Shown here piece by piece: positions 25,975 to 34,701 of a stretch of 64,000 nt of DNA. The number at the start of each line of letters is the position of its first letter. Within the stretch, counting starts at the first letter, position 1. This stretch comes from Actinoplanes regularis (GTDB lineage Bacteria > Actinomycetota > Actinomycetes > Mycobacteriales > Micromonosporaceae): contig NZ_FZNR01000010.1 in NCBI RefSeq assembly GCF_900188005.1, positions 248,001 to 312,000 on the forward strand. The letters run 5' to 3'. Position numbers and translations under genes: made by a program. The notes beneath the pieces are model-generated. The model was not told where the DNA came from. It did no database searches and saw nothing but the letters and a program-made list of their open reading frames with translations.

Positions 25975-27884
25975 CCCACCTACTGGCCGACGGGTATCCC
26001 AGCCGGTCGAATTCCCTGCAGCGCAACCGCTTCTTTCCCCGCAAACTGATGGAGGTGCGGCACTGGCAGGCCGAGCAGTCCTACCACCGCCGTTCGCGTG
26101 AGCTCCTGGCCCGGCTCGGACTGGGCCGGGGGGTGCTCTGCGGGCTCGAGGTGGCCCGGACCCCCGAGGGCACGCTGATCATCGGGAGCGGCGCGGCCGT
26201 CGACGGCGCGGGACGGATCGTGATCGTCCCGGACGACGTCGAGGTGGATGTGACGCGGCTGACCGACGACTGCGGACGCCCGGCCGGCGACCCGGTGACG
26301 GAGGGAAGTGTCGCGGTATCCCTGTGCTTTCACGAGTGCGGAACCGACCTGGTGCCGATGCCGCCCGAGCAGTGCGCGGACGAGGTCTCGTGCATCGCGT
26401 CCATGACCCGGGAGGCCTTCGCGGTCTCGGTCACCCGCACCCTGCCGGGCCCGCAGCATCTGCCCGAGGAGGTCTGCACCGCGCTGTTCGCTCCGGCCGA
26501 CCCCACGGACTCCCCGGGCGTCGATCGGCATGCCCTGCTCGACCTGCTCGATCCCCGGCGCTGCGAACGCGAGCAGGACTGCGTCCCGCTGGTGGTGGTC
26601 GATCTCGCCGGCACGCCGGACGACAGTTCGCTGGACACCTCGGCACGGGTGGTGATCCGGTCCAACCGGCAACTGCTCGACCTGATCCTGTGCCTCGCCG
26701 AGCGGGTCGACAAGTGCTGCGGCCGGCCCCCGGTGACCGCCGCCCCCCGGGTGACCGCACTCTGGCCATGGCCGGACAGCGACGGCACCGGCCGTGCCGA
26801 GTTGGCCGAGAACCACCGGCTGGAACTGGCCTTCGACCACGACATGGCCGAGCAGGGACTCGACGACCCGGAGACGTGGCTCGGCGTCTGGCTGCTCGGA
26901 CCCAGGCTCGCCCGCCGCGTGCCGGTCACCCGGTCACCCGGTGCCCTGGAACACGTCGCCGCACCCGTGCCCGGGGACGGCGCCGCCTTCGGAGTCGAGA
27001 TCGATGACGCCTGGATCAGGTCCACCACGCTCATCGTGGTGATGGCGAGATCGGTTGCCGGCGGCCCGATCCAGGCCGCCGACCCCCCGCATCTGGCGCT
27101 GGACGCCGATCTGGCCGCCACCGGCCTGGACCAGGCCCAGCGGGAACAACTTTGGGCCCTGACCGCCGACGGCAGCAACCACGCCGCCCTCGGGTCCGCG
27201 CTCTACCCGTCCGCCGTACCCGGGCCACCGCCGTTCCTGCCCAGCGGCGACGGCACGGCCGGCGGCGAGCTGCACGTCGTGCTCCGCCCGGTCACCGAGA
27301 CCCCGCAACCACCGCGCCTGCTGGAGATCTGGCCGCCGAGCGGATCGGTGCTCAACGACGACACCCCGGAGAACGCCGCGCTCCGGCTCAGGTTCCAGGA
27401 ACGGCCCGCGGTGATCGTCGTGGTGTCTCGCCCGCTGACCGCCGAGGCGATCGCCGCTCCCCGGGCCTGGCTCAGGACCTGGACCGCCTCACCCGACGGC
27501 GAGTTCCTGTACGGCCCGCGGGAGCTGGAACTGTTCCCGGGCGAGGAGGAAGTGCTGGACGACGGGAGCGCACGCTACACCTTCGCGATCGCCGGCGAGA
27601 TCCATTGGGACGCGAACAGCGAGATCCTGGCCCAGCTCCGCGCCACCCCGCCGATCCAGACGGAGTCGCCGATAGGGCAGGCGGATCCCCAGGTGCTGTT
27701 GGACGCGGACTTCACCGGCACCCGACTGGACTCGCAGACCCTGTTCACCATCTGGTCCGGCGCCGTCCCGAACCAGCTGTCCACCCTGCACGCCATCAAC
27801 TCCGCGGGCCGGACGCTGTTCGACGGCGTGGCCGGCGGCCTGGCCCACTGGGGCTTCGCCGTGACCGAGATCCACCAACTCTGA
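25971..27884 (+). CDS. Large distal eCIS protein: 'GL' module plus Ig-like domains
   Basis: A 637-residue protein beginning in an ATGA overlap. Residues about 20-95 hold the shared module (KLMEVRHWQAEQSYHRRSRE, LGRGVLCGLEVA, GAAVDGAGRIVIVPDD). A Cys-containing stretch follows (CGRPAGD, CFHECGTDL, EQCADEVSC). From about 260 on there are at least two Ig-like segments of the Big5 kind, with PRVTALWPWPDSD...LELAFDHDM and PRLLEIWPPSGSVLNDDT. Ig-like repeats in injection systems usually serve as adhesive or spacer domains, so surface display and target contact are plausible. There is no signal peptide, as expected for a particle component. Confidence 0.65.
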   Translation: MTHLLADGYPSRSNSLQRNRFFPRKLMEVRHWQAEQSYHRRSRELLARLGLGRGVLCGLEVARTPEGTLIIGSGAAVDGAGRIVIVPDDVEVDVTRLTDDCGRPAGDPVTEGSVAVSLCFHECGTDLVPMPPEQCADEVSCIASMTREAFAVSVTRTLPGPQHLPEEVCTALFAPADPTDSPGVDRHALLDLLDPRRCEREQDCVPLVVVDLAGTPDDSSLDTSARVVIRSNRQLLDLILCLAERVDKCCGRPPVTAAPRVTALWPWPDSDGTGRAELAENHRLELAFDHDMAEQGLDDPETWLGVWLLGPRLARRVPVTRSPGALEHVAAPVPGDGAAFGVEIDDAWIRSTTLIVVMARSVAGGPIQAADPPHLALDADLAATGLDQAQREQLWALTADGSNHAALGSALYPSAVPGPPPFLPSGDGTAGGELHVVLRPVTETPQPPRLLEIWPPSGSVLNDDTPENAALRLRFQERPAVIVVVSRPLTAEAIAAPRAWLRTWTASPDGEFLYGPRELELFPGEEEVLDDGSARYTFAIAGEIHWDANSEILAQLRATPPIQTESPIGQADPQVLLDADFTGTRLDSQTLFTIWSGAVPNQLSTLHAINSAGRTLFDGVAGGLAHWGFAVTEIHQL

Positions 27885-27910
27885 CCGGCCCGACCCGAAG
27901 GACGACGGCG

Positions 27911-29710
27911 ATGACCACGGAGAAGACGATGACGGCAGCGCGAGAAGCGGTACGGCGCAGCGGGGACTGCGGCTGCGAGGGCACATCGTCCGGCGCGGTT
28001 GCGAAGCTGTACCCGGCAGCCTGCGGCTGTGGCGGCAGCAGCGGCGGCTGTGGCGGCGGATGCGATTCCGCCGCCGCGCGCGAGCGCCCGCGGTGGTTCG
28101 CCGGGCAACTGGTTGGCCCGCGCGATCTGACCGACACGCAGGTCTGGGTGCTCGAGCGGATGCGCCGCCACAACCGGCTGCTGCACGGGTGGGGCGTGGA
28201 TTGCGGCCTCACCGTGGCGCCGGCGCTGGACACCGCGGGCCGGCCGGTGCCGTGGCAGGTCAAGGTGACCGCCGGCCACGCGCTCGCGCCCGGCGGCGAC
28301 GAGATCCTGGTGGAGACGGCCACCACCGTCGACGTACGGGCCGGCGAACCGGGCGCCGGCGGCGGCCCGCTCGACCCCTGGTGCGCGCCGGTGCGGCAAC
28401 GGCGCGACCCAGGGGCGACGTACTACCTGGCCGTCCGCTACGACGAGGCGATGACCCGGCCGGTACGGACCGCGTCCTGCGGCTGCGGATGTGACGACGA
28501 GACCGCCTGCGAGTACAGCCGGATCGCCGAGGGAGCGGCGTTCGCCCTGCTCGACGCCCTGCCCCCGGCCTACACCAAGCAGGCGGGCGGCAGTGCCGAC
28601 GACCGGCTCCAAGAGGCGGTCGCCTGCACCGCGTCGATCCGGGAGCACGGCAGCCGGCAGTGCCCCGACTGCGCCTGCTCGCCGTGGGTCGTCCTGGCCG
28701 ACATCACGGTAACCGGACGCGGCGCGGTGACGGTGGACCAGCTGGCAAACCGCCGTTTCCTCGCGTCCTTCGGCAACTACGGCTTCTTCTGCCCGCCGCG
28801 ATCGCTGGGGTGCATGGAGGTGATCCGGATCAATCGCAACCAGGAGGGGCCGGAAGCGGCCCTGGTGGAGGCGTTCATGGCCGGCAACACCGCCGCCGTC
28901 GACAAACTGATCGCCACCGGGCTGGGCGTGCTCGGCACGGTGCCACTGTCCGTCGACGGCCCGGACGCGGCTGCCGTCCAGCAGGTCACGTCCCAGGTCC
29001 TCGACATCGTCCAGAACCGGGTCGCCGAGGACTCGATCATGTGGCTGGCCGAGAGCTGGCCGGAGCGCAGCGGGCAGGGCAAGGTGGTCGCGGACTCCAC
29101 AGCGACGGCGATCCTGGACGGCGCGACGTTCGCCGGCAATCGGCAGCCGGACCAGGTGGTGGGCTTCACCGGCTCATGCGGGGCGCGCCTGTTGGTCGTG
29201 TCCGTGCCCAAGGCGACGCCGCCGCCGTTGCGCATCACAGAGGTGACCATTGCGTTCGACTCCGACGCGGAGGCCCGGCTGACGGACCCGTCCGAAGAGA
29301 TCGTGGTCAACGTCAACCAGTTTCCGATCGGCTTCCGGATCGGCTTCGACCGCGCCGTCGCCGGCGACAGCGTCACCACCTTCGAGTCGGCGCCGCCTGA
29401 GGCCAGCAGCCTGCTGGTGAACCTGGTCAATGTAGACGGAACCACCACACCGGTGTCCGGACAGTTCAGCCTGGACAGCGCCACGGTCGGGTTCTGGCGG
29501 TACGCCGGCGTGGGAGTCGGCGGAGTGATGCCGCCGGGTTCGTACCGGGTGACGGCCTTCGGCGACCCACAGCCGGATACCGGACGCCCGGCGATCTCCG
29601 CGGCCGAGAGCGGCCGGCGCCTCGACGGTGAGCCGACGGGCCTCCCGTCCGGCAACGGCACCGAGGGCGGCGACTTCACGTTCACGATGTTCATCTTCGG
29701 AATCGGCTGA
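27911..29710 (+). CDS. Cys-rich distal eCIS protein with 'HGWG..GL' module
   Basis: A 599-residue protein from the ATG at 27911; much longer in-frame readings upstream overlap the previous gene and were discarded. Residues about 18-52 are Cys/Gly-rich (CGCEG, ACGCGGSSGGCGGGC). Residues 60-140 carry the shared module (RWFAGQLVGPRDLTDTQVWV, RRHNRLLHGWGVDCGLTVAP, GHALAPGGDEI). More Cys clusters follow (SCGCGCDDETACEY, CPDCACSPW), which could bind metal or form disulphides after release. The C-terminal ~230 residues are beta-rich. It is the last gene of the injection-system operon and a fibre or tip-adhesin candidate. Confidence 0.62.
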   Translation: MTTEKTMTAAREAVRRSGDCGCEGTSSGAVAKLYPAACGCGGSSGGCGGGCDSAAARERPRWFAGQLVGPRDLTDTQVWVLERMRRHNRLLHGWGVDCGLTVAPALDTAGRPVPWQVKVTAGHALAPGGDEILVETATTVDVRAGEPGAGGGPLDPWCAPVRQRRDPGATYYLAVRYDEAMTRPVRTASCGCGCDDETACEYSRIAEGAAFALLDALPPAYTKQAGGSADDRLQEAVACTASIREHGSRQCPDCACSPWVVLADITVTGRGAVTVDQLANRRFLASFGNYGFFCPPRSLGCMEVIRINRNQEGPEAALVEAFMAGNTAAVDKLIATGLGVLGTVPLSVDGPDAAAVQQVTSQVLDIVQNRVAEDSIMWLAESWPERSGQGKVVADSTATAILDGATFAGNRQPDQVVGFTGSCGARLLVVSVPKATPPPLRITEVTIAFDSDAEARLTDPSEEIVVNVNQFPIGFRIGFDRAVAGDSVTTFESAPPEASSLLVNLVNVDGTTTPVSGQFSLDSATVGFWRYAGVGVGGVMPPGSYRVTAFGDPQPDTGRPAISAAESGRRLDGEPTGLPSGNGTEGGDFTFTMFIFGIG

Positions 29711-29759
29711 TCTGATGCCCGCACGGCTTGGGTGGTGATGTGTCGTGGTTCAGCCCAGA

Positions 29760-29784
29760 GCCAGGACCCCGGCTCGAGCCTGGC
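29760..29784. other. Inverted repeat after the eCIS operon
   Basis: GCCAGG (29760-29765) pairs with CCTGGC (29779-29784), and the loop itself contains the palindrome GGCTCGAGCC. It sits 50 nt after the last eCIS stop, within the 265-nt gap before the PPK2 gene. No T-run follows, so it is at best a weak terminator or processing hairpin. The rest of the gap shows no convincing gene. Confidence 0.2.
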
Positions 29785-29975
29785 CACAGCGCCCCACCGG
29801 TCGTACCGGGGAAATTGAATCTGTCGCCGCCCCGCGGCGATCCGAGCGCGGTGCCCGTCGCGATTCCGCCCTCATTCCACGCGGATGAGGCACCGCCATC
29901 GGGAGTTCGGGAAGAGTACGAGGGTGGCTGCCGCACCGCGGCACAGCCTGAACCCGTACCCGGAGAACAAACACC

Positions 29976-30812
29976 ATGTCGAAGAAGGAAAAACACCACG
30001 CCAAGGACGAAAAGTCACGAACCACCATCAGAATGAAGAGCGGGCCGTACGAGAAGGAGATGCGGCATCTGCACGGCGAGCTGGTGGCGATGCAGGAGTG
30101 GGTCAAAGCCACCGGCGCCAAGATCTGTGTCGTCTTCGAGGGGCGGGACACCGCCGGCAAGGGCGGCACGATCCGGCGGATCACCGAGCGGGTCAGCCCG
30201 CGGGTGTTCCGGGTGGTCGCGCTCCCCACGCCGACCGAGCGGGAGAAGAGCCAGATGTACGCGCAGCGGTACATGGCGCACTTCCCGGCCGGTGGCGAAG
30301 TCGTGATCTTCGACCGGTCCTGGTACAACCGGGCCGGGGTCGAGCGGGTGATGGGATTCTGCACCCCGGAGGAGACCGAGCGCTTCATCGAGATCATCCC
30401 CTCGTGGGAGAAGGCGATGACGGACTCCGGGATTCTGCTGTTCAAGTACTGGCTGGAGGTCAGCCAGCAGGAGCAGACCCGGCGACTGCAGAGCCGCATC
30501 GACGACCCGCGCAAGGTGTGGAAGCTGTCCGACATGGATCTCAAGTCGTACCGGCACTGGTACGACTACTCCCGGGCCAGGGACGAGATGCTCGCCCGCA
30601 CCGACACCGACTGGGCGCCGTGGTACGTCGCCAACACCGACGACAAGAAGCGTGCCCGTCTCAACATCATCAGCCACCTGCTGAGCCGGGTCCCGTACGA
30701 GCCGCTCAAGCCGCGCGACGTCAAGTTGCCCCGGCGTCAGGAGGCGAACGGCTACCAGGAGCCGGAGCTGCCGCTACGCTACATTCCGACGCCGTTCGGC
30801 GAACTCGCCTGA
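29976..30812 (+). CDS. ppk2: Polyphosphate kinase 2
   Basis: A 278-residue single-domain PPK2. The P-loop is FEGRDTAGKGGTIRRI (about residues 50-65), followed by LPTPTEREKSQMYAQRYMAH, the Walker B region VVIFDRSWYNRAGVERVMGF and the lid DDPRKVWKLSDMDLKS. PPK2 enzymes transfer phosphate between polyphosphate and nucleotides, usually making GTP/ATP from polyphosphate. The length and single domain fit the commonest class. The N-terminal ~25 residues are Lys-rich. It lies alone between the injection system and a ZIP transporter 30 nt downstream, with which it may be co-transcribed. Confidence 0.93.
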   Translation: MSKKEKHHAKDEKSRTTIRMKSGPYEKEMRHLHGELVAMQEWVKATGAKICVVFEGRDTAGKGGTIRRITERVSPRVFRVVALPTPTEREKSQMYAQRYMAHFPAGGEVVIFDRSWYNRAGVERVMGFCTPEETERFIEIIPSWEKAMTDSGILLFKYWLEVSQQEQTRRLQSRIDDPRKVWKLSDMDLKSYRHWYDYSRARDEMLARTDTDWAPWYVANTDDKKRARLNIISHLLSRVPYEPLKPRDVKLPRRQEANGYQEPELPLRYIPTPFGELA

Positions 30813-30842
30813 CTGCCCTCATCCGTACGACAGGGAGCGTCG

Positions 30843-31565
30843 ATGGCTGAGGCCTTCCTCTGGGGCGCGCTGAGCTCCGCGGCACTCCTGGTCGGCGCCG
30901 TCATCGCGTACCAGCTGCGCCCGGGACGCCGGCTGATCGCGGTGGTGATGGCGCTCGGCACCGGCCTGCTCCTCGGCTCGATCTCGTTCGAGCTGATCGA
31001 CGAGGCGCTCAAGACCCGGACGGTCGGCATTGTCGGGCTGTACGTACTGATCGGCGCGGGGCTCTTCACCCTCGGCGACTGGCTGCTGAGCCGCCGCGGC
31101 GGCGGTGACCGTAAGGACTCCGCGGGCGCTCAGGCGGCCGGCTCGCCCCTGGCGATCGTGCTCGGCTCGGTGCTGGACGGCATCCCCGAGTCGTTCGTGC
31201 TCGGCCTCACCGTCCTGCAGGGCCAGGTCAGCATCGCGCTGTTCGCCGGGATCGTGCTCTCCAACCTGCCGGAGGGGATGGCCTCCTCGGCCGGCCTTCG
31301 GGTGGCCAGGTGGCGGCAGAGCCGGGTCCTGCTGATGTGGTCAGCGGTCGTGCTCGTGTCGGCGCTGGCCGCCGCGGCCGGGTACGGGCTGCTCGACCCG
31401 GCGCACGGGCGGGCGGGTGCGCTGGCGCAGGCGTTCGCGGCCGGAGCGCTGCTGGCGATGCTCTCCAACACGATGCTGCCGGAGGCGTACGAGGTGGAGG
31501 GGCTGCTCACCGGCCCGTTCGTGGTCGCCGGGTTCGCCGCGTCGCTGGGGCTCTCCGCGCTCTGA
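30843..31565 (+). CDS. ZIP-family metal transporter
   Basis: A 240-residue integral membrane protein with about seven to eight hydrophobic segments. The ZIP hallmark helices are visible as GSVLDGIPESFVLGLT and IVLSNLPEGMASSAGL, in which D, P, E and N side chains line the binuclear metal site; the first usual His is D here. The loop after TM3 is short and charged (SRRGGGDRKDS) and lacks a His-rich stretch. It probably imports a divalent metal such as zinc or iron; the direction and metal are not shown. AGGGAG precedes the ATG. It follows PPK2 by 30 nt. Confidence 0.8.
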   Translation: MAEAFLWGALSSAALLVGAVIAYQLRPGRRLIAVVMALGTGLLLGSISFELIDEALKTRTVGIVGLYVLIGAGLFTLGDWLLSRRGGGDRKDSAGAQAAGSPLAIVLGSVLDGIPESFVLGLTVLQGQVSIALFAGIVLSNLPEGMASSAGLRVARWRQSRVLLMWSAVVLVSALAAAAGYGLLDPAHGRAGALAQAFAAGALLAMLSNTMLPEAYEVEGLLTGPFVVAGFAASLGLSAL

Positions 31566-31636
31566 GCAGCCGCCGCGCAACCGCCCCGCACCCTGACGGC
31601 ACCGCGCCGGCAACCAGCCGCGCGGACAGTGTGCCC

Positions 31637-33118
31637 ATGTCACATCAGGTACGTGTGGTGCTGCTCGGCGCGGGCCTGGTGGTCACACACTTCTTCGCGC
31701 TGCGATTGTTGCCCGCGGGCTCGCAGGCCGCGACCAACCTCAGCGTCGGGATGCTGATCCTCTGCGCGCTGATCGCCGCGGCGAGCGCTGCCCGCGCCGC
31801 CCGCCGGTGCGCCGGCCGGGCCCGATACGGCTGGGCGGTTCTTGCCGTCGGCATGGTCGGCTGGGCGTTCGGCGAGTCGGTGTGGGCGTACTACGTGACG
31901 TTCCGGGCGGGCATCGCGCCGTTTCCCAACCTTGGCGACTTCGGCTTCCTGACGATGGTGCCGGCCGCCGTCGCCGGCATGGTCGCGGTGCTGGGCGTAC
32001 GCCGGGGCCTGCTGCGCGTGGTGCTGGACGGGCTGATCATCGCCGGGTCGCTGCTCTTTCTCAGCTGGGTGTTCGTCCTGGAGGCCGTGTACCAGGCCGG
32101 CAACCTCACGGCCGCGGCGAAGGCGGTGTCGCTGGCGTACCCGCTCAGCGACGTGCTCCTCGCCGCGGTGGCGCTGATCCTGCTGCCTCGGGCGACGGCG
32201 GGGCACCGGAGGACCGCGACGCTGATGCTCGCCGCCGCGGTCGCCTTGAGCGTCGGCGATCTCGGGTTCGCGTATCTGAACCAGCACAGCACCTACACCT
32301 GCGGCGCGCCGATCGACACCGGCTGGGTGGCCGGGTTCATCCTCGTCGCCCTCGCGGCGCACCGCGCCCCGTCGGGCCGGCCCAGCGACTCCGGGCAGAG
32401 CGCGCCGTTCCTGCCGTGGCTGCCCTACGTGCCGCTCGCCGTCGCGGTCCTTTCCGCGGTCGAGTTGCTGGCCCGGGGCGAGCAACTGACCGCGTTCCTG
32501 GCCGTCCTGCTCGGAACGGTGATCCTGCTGGTCCTGATCCGCCAGATGGTGGCGCTGCGGGACAACACCGCGCTGAGCCGCGACCTGCACCGGGTCGTGG
32601 CGCAGTTGCGCGTCCGGGAGCAGGAACTGCACCACCTCGCCTACCACGACCCGCTGACGGGGCTGGCGAACCGCTCCCTGTTCGTGCAGCGCGCCGAGGA
32701 CGCCCTCGACGGTCCCCTCGCGCTGCTCTACCTGGACCTCGACGGCTTCAAACCGGTCAACGACCAGCACGGGCACGCCGTCGGCGACGCCCTGCTCGTC
32801 GAGGTCGGCCACGTGCTGCGCGCCGAGACCCGCACGGGCGACCTGGTCGCGCGGCTCGGCGGCGACGAGTTCGCGGTTCTCATGCCCGGCGTCACGGACC
32901 GCGCGGAGGCCGAGGAGGTCGGCGCCCGCCTGACCGACCGCCTCGCCCGCCCGTTCACGATCTCCGGCCACCGGGTCGTCATCGGCGCGAGCGTCGGCGT
33001 CGGCATGCGGGCACCGGAAGACCTGGATGTGGACGCGGTGCTGCGCCGCGCGGACGCGCTGATGTATGCGGTCAAGTCCACTCGCCCTGGTCGTCACGCC
33101 GTCCTGCATCCTGCGTGA
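31637..33118 (+). CDS. Membrane-bound diguanylate cyclase (GGDEF)
   Basis: A 493-residue protein. The first ~310 residues contain about nine to ten transmembrane segments with no recognised sensor motif. A short coiled linker (LSRDLHRVVAQLRVREQELH) leads to a GGDEF domain starting at HDPLTGLANRSLF, with substrate helix LDLDGFKPVNDQHGHAVGDA and active-site GGDEF at 408-412. An RxxD product-inhibition site (RTGD) lies five residues before it, so the enzyme is probably active and feedback-regulated. No EAL domain follows. The ATG at 31637 was chosen because upstream reading overlaps the ZIP gene. Its 3' end overlaps the opposing LRV gene by 47 nt. Confidence 0.9.
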   Translation: MSHQVRVVLLGAGLVVTHFFALRLLPAGSQAATNLSVGMLILCALIAAASAARAARRCAGRARYGWAVLAVGMVGWAFGESVWAYYVTFRAGIAPFPNLGDFGFLTMVPAAVAGMVAVLGVRRGLLRVVLDGLIIAGSLLFLSWVFVLEAVYQAGNLTAAAKAVSLAYPLSDVLLAAVALILLPRATAGHRRTATLMLAAAVALSVGDLGFAYLNQHSTYTCGAPIDTGWVAGFILVALAAHRAPSGRPSDSGQSAPFLPWLPYVPLAVAVLSAVELLARGEQLTAFLAVLLGTVILLVLIRQMVALRDNTALSRDLHRVVAQLRVREQELHHLAYHDPLTGLANRSLFVQRAEDALDGPLALLYLDLDGFKPVNDQHGHAVGDALLVEVGHVLRAETRTGDLVARLGGDEFAVLMPGVTDRAEAEEVGARLTDRLARPFTISGHRVVIGASVGVGMRAPEDLDVDAVLRRADALMYAVKSTRPGRHAVLHPA

Positions 33119-34598
33119 CCGTGCCGTGAGGTGCGGTCTGTCGCAACGCCTCGATGACCGGTTCCCAGTCGAGGGAAGGGTTGGCGGCGGCGTCGGCCGC
33201 CAGTTCCGCGTCGTCGAGCAGGGCGGTCAGCCGGTCGGCGGGCAGGTGCGGGGAGCGGGCCATCGCCTCGCGGACGCGTCGATCCGGGTCGGCGGTCAGG
33301 CGGCCGATCACCATCGGATCCGGGTCGGGGTCGCGGGCGACCAGAAGTCGTACCCGCGGATCGTCGTGGTCGGCGAAGCGGGACAGGCCGGTCCGCGGGA
33401 ACTGTGGCCGGGCGAGCAGCTCGGTTCGGTGCCGGTCGTCGAGGAAGCAGCTCAGTAACAACTCGCTCGGGGCGCCCGGGTGATTCAGGGCCAGGTTCGT
33501 TCGTACCGTCGCATCGGGGTCGGTGGTGAGGAGATCGGTGAGTTCGGGAGGCAGGTCCGGGCACTGCGCGGCCCGGCGGCGAAGCCGCGGGTTCTTCGAA
33601 CGCGCCCACTGCGGGGCCCGGTCCGGGGCCAGGTCGGCGTTGCCGTCGAGGATCGCCCGTTCCTCCTCGGAGAGGTACGCGTAGGTCGCGATCGTCGTTC
33701 GAACAGCATCGTCGGGGTCGGCGGCGAGGGCGGCGATCTGCTCGCGGGTGAGTCCGGCACGTCCGGCGACCACGGCACGAACAGCCGGGTCCGGATCGGC
33801 GACGAACGCCGCGACCTGATCGGCGTCCAGGTCCGCGCGGGCGGCGATGCCGTCCCGGACCTCCGGATCCGGATGACGAGCGAGAATCTCGACGAGGTTC
33901 GGCGGGAGCGTCGGGTTGACGGTGATGGACTGGATGGCCTCGACGTCACCCGAGGCGGCCACCTGCTCCGCGAGCGCCTGGGAGAGCGGCCGCTGCAGGA
34001 CCCACCAGAATGCGTGGCAGTGCTGTTTCGGCAGGTCGGCCGGTTGCATGAGCCGCTCGTGCTCCGCGACCGACGCGGCGGCCGCCGCCGCCACCTGCGG
34101 GTCCGGGTCAGTCACCAGAAACCGCAGACGGTTCCGCCCGGCGTAGGGCACCGCGAATCGGCGCACCCGGGGGTCAGGGTGCCGTGCCACGACCAGGATC
34201 CGGTTCCGGTCCGCGAAGAACATCTCCTCGAAAAGCTCGTGATCCAGGAACGGCATGTCGTCCGGCAGGTCCAGCAGGTCCGTCATCACCCGGATCAGAG
34301 CCTCTTCCGGCAGCGGGTGCTCGCGCGATGCGAAAGCCCAGGTACGAACATGCCAGTCCGGGTCGCTGAGCAGCGTCTCCCGGATCCCCGGGTCCAACGG
34401 CTCATGGCTGGCGACGGCAGACCGAACCTGGCGCGACTCGTGCCCGGCCATCTGCTCCTGCAACGTCACGGGCAGGTCAGCACGGGCCCGGAGTCCCGCG
34501 ACGACGGGGTGCGGCCAGTCACATAGCAGGCGCGTCAGCACGTCGACCGGGACTGCCGGGTTCTCCGCCAGCCCCTTCAGAACAAGATCCCGCTGCAC
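33072..34598 (-). CDS. LRV (leucine-rich repeat variant) protein
   Basis: A 508-residue protein from the GTG at 34598. It consists of tandem ~24-residue helical repeats of the LRV kind: NPAVPVDVLTRLL, HPDPEVRDGIAARADLDADQ, DPDPAVRAVVAGRAGLTREQ, DPDDAVRTTIATYAYLSEEE, DPDATVRTNLALNHPGAPSE, DPDRRVREAMARSPHLPADR. LRV solenoids are interaction scaffolds common in actinobacteria with no fixed function. The in-frame reading upstream of 34598 runs antisense through the acetyltransferase and was rejected as low-complexity. No Fe-S Cys cluster precedes the repeats, unlike the Azotobacter LRV protein. It overlaps the GGDEF gene tail-to-tail. Confidence 0.82.
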   Translation of the reverse strand: MQRDLVLKGLAENPAVPVDVLTRLLCDWPHPVVAGLRARADLPVTLQEQMAGHESRQVRSAVASHEPLDPGIRETLLSDPDWHVRTWAFASREHPLPEEALIRVMTDLLDLPDDMPFLDHELFEEMFFADRNRILVVARHPDPRVRRFAVPYAGRNRLRFLVTDPDPQVAAAAAASVAEHERLMQPADLPKQHCHAFWWVLQRPLSQALAEQVAASGDVEAIQSITVNPTLPPNLVEILARHPDPEVRDGIAARADLDADQVAAFVADPDPAVRAVVAGRAGLTREQIAALAADPDDAVRTTIATYAYLSEEERAILDGNADLAPDRAPQWARSKNPRLRRRAAQCPDLPPELTDLLTTDPDATVRTNLALNHPGAPSELLLSCFLDDRHRTELLARPQFPRTGLSRFADHDDPRVRLLVARDPDPDPMVIGRLTADPDRRVREAMARSPHLPADRLTALLDDAELAADAAANPSLDWEPVIEALRQTAPHGTVTQDAGRRDDQGEWT

Positions 34599-34701
34599 GG
34601 CAACGAGCGTAGGTGGCTGGTCAAGCTGGAGCTCCACAGAATGTCGGACCCTGTTGGTAGGTTCGCCCACTGATGGATGCCGGACCAGTGTGGAGGCGCT
34701 T

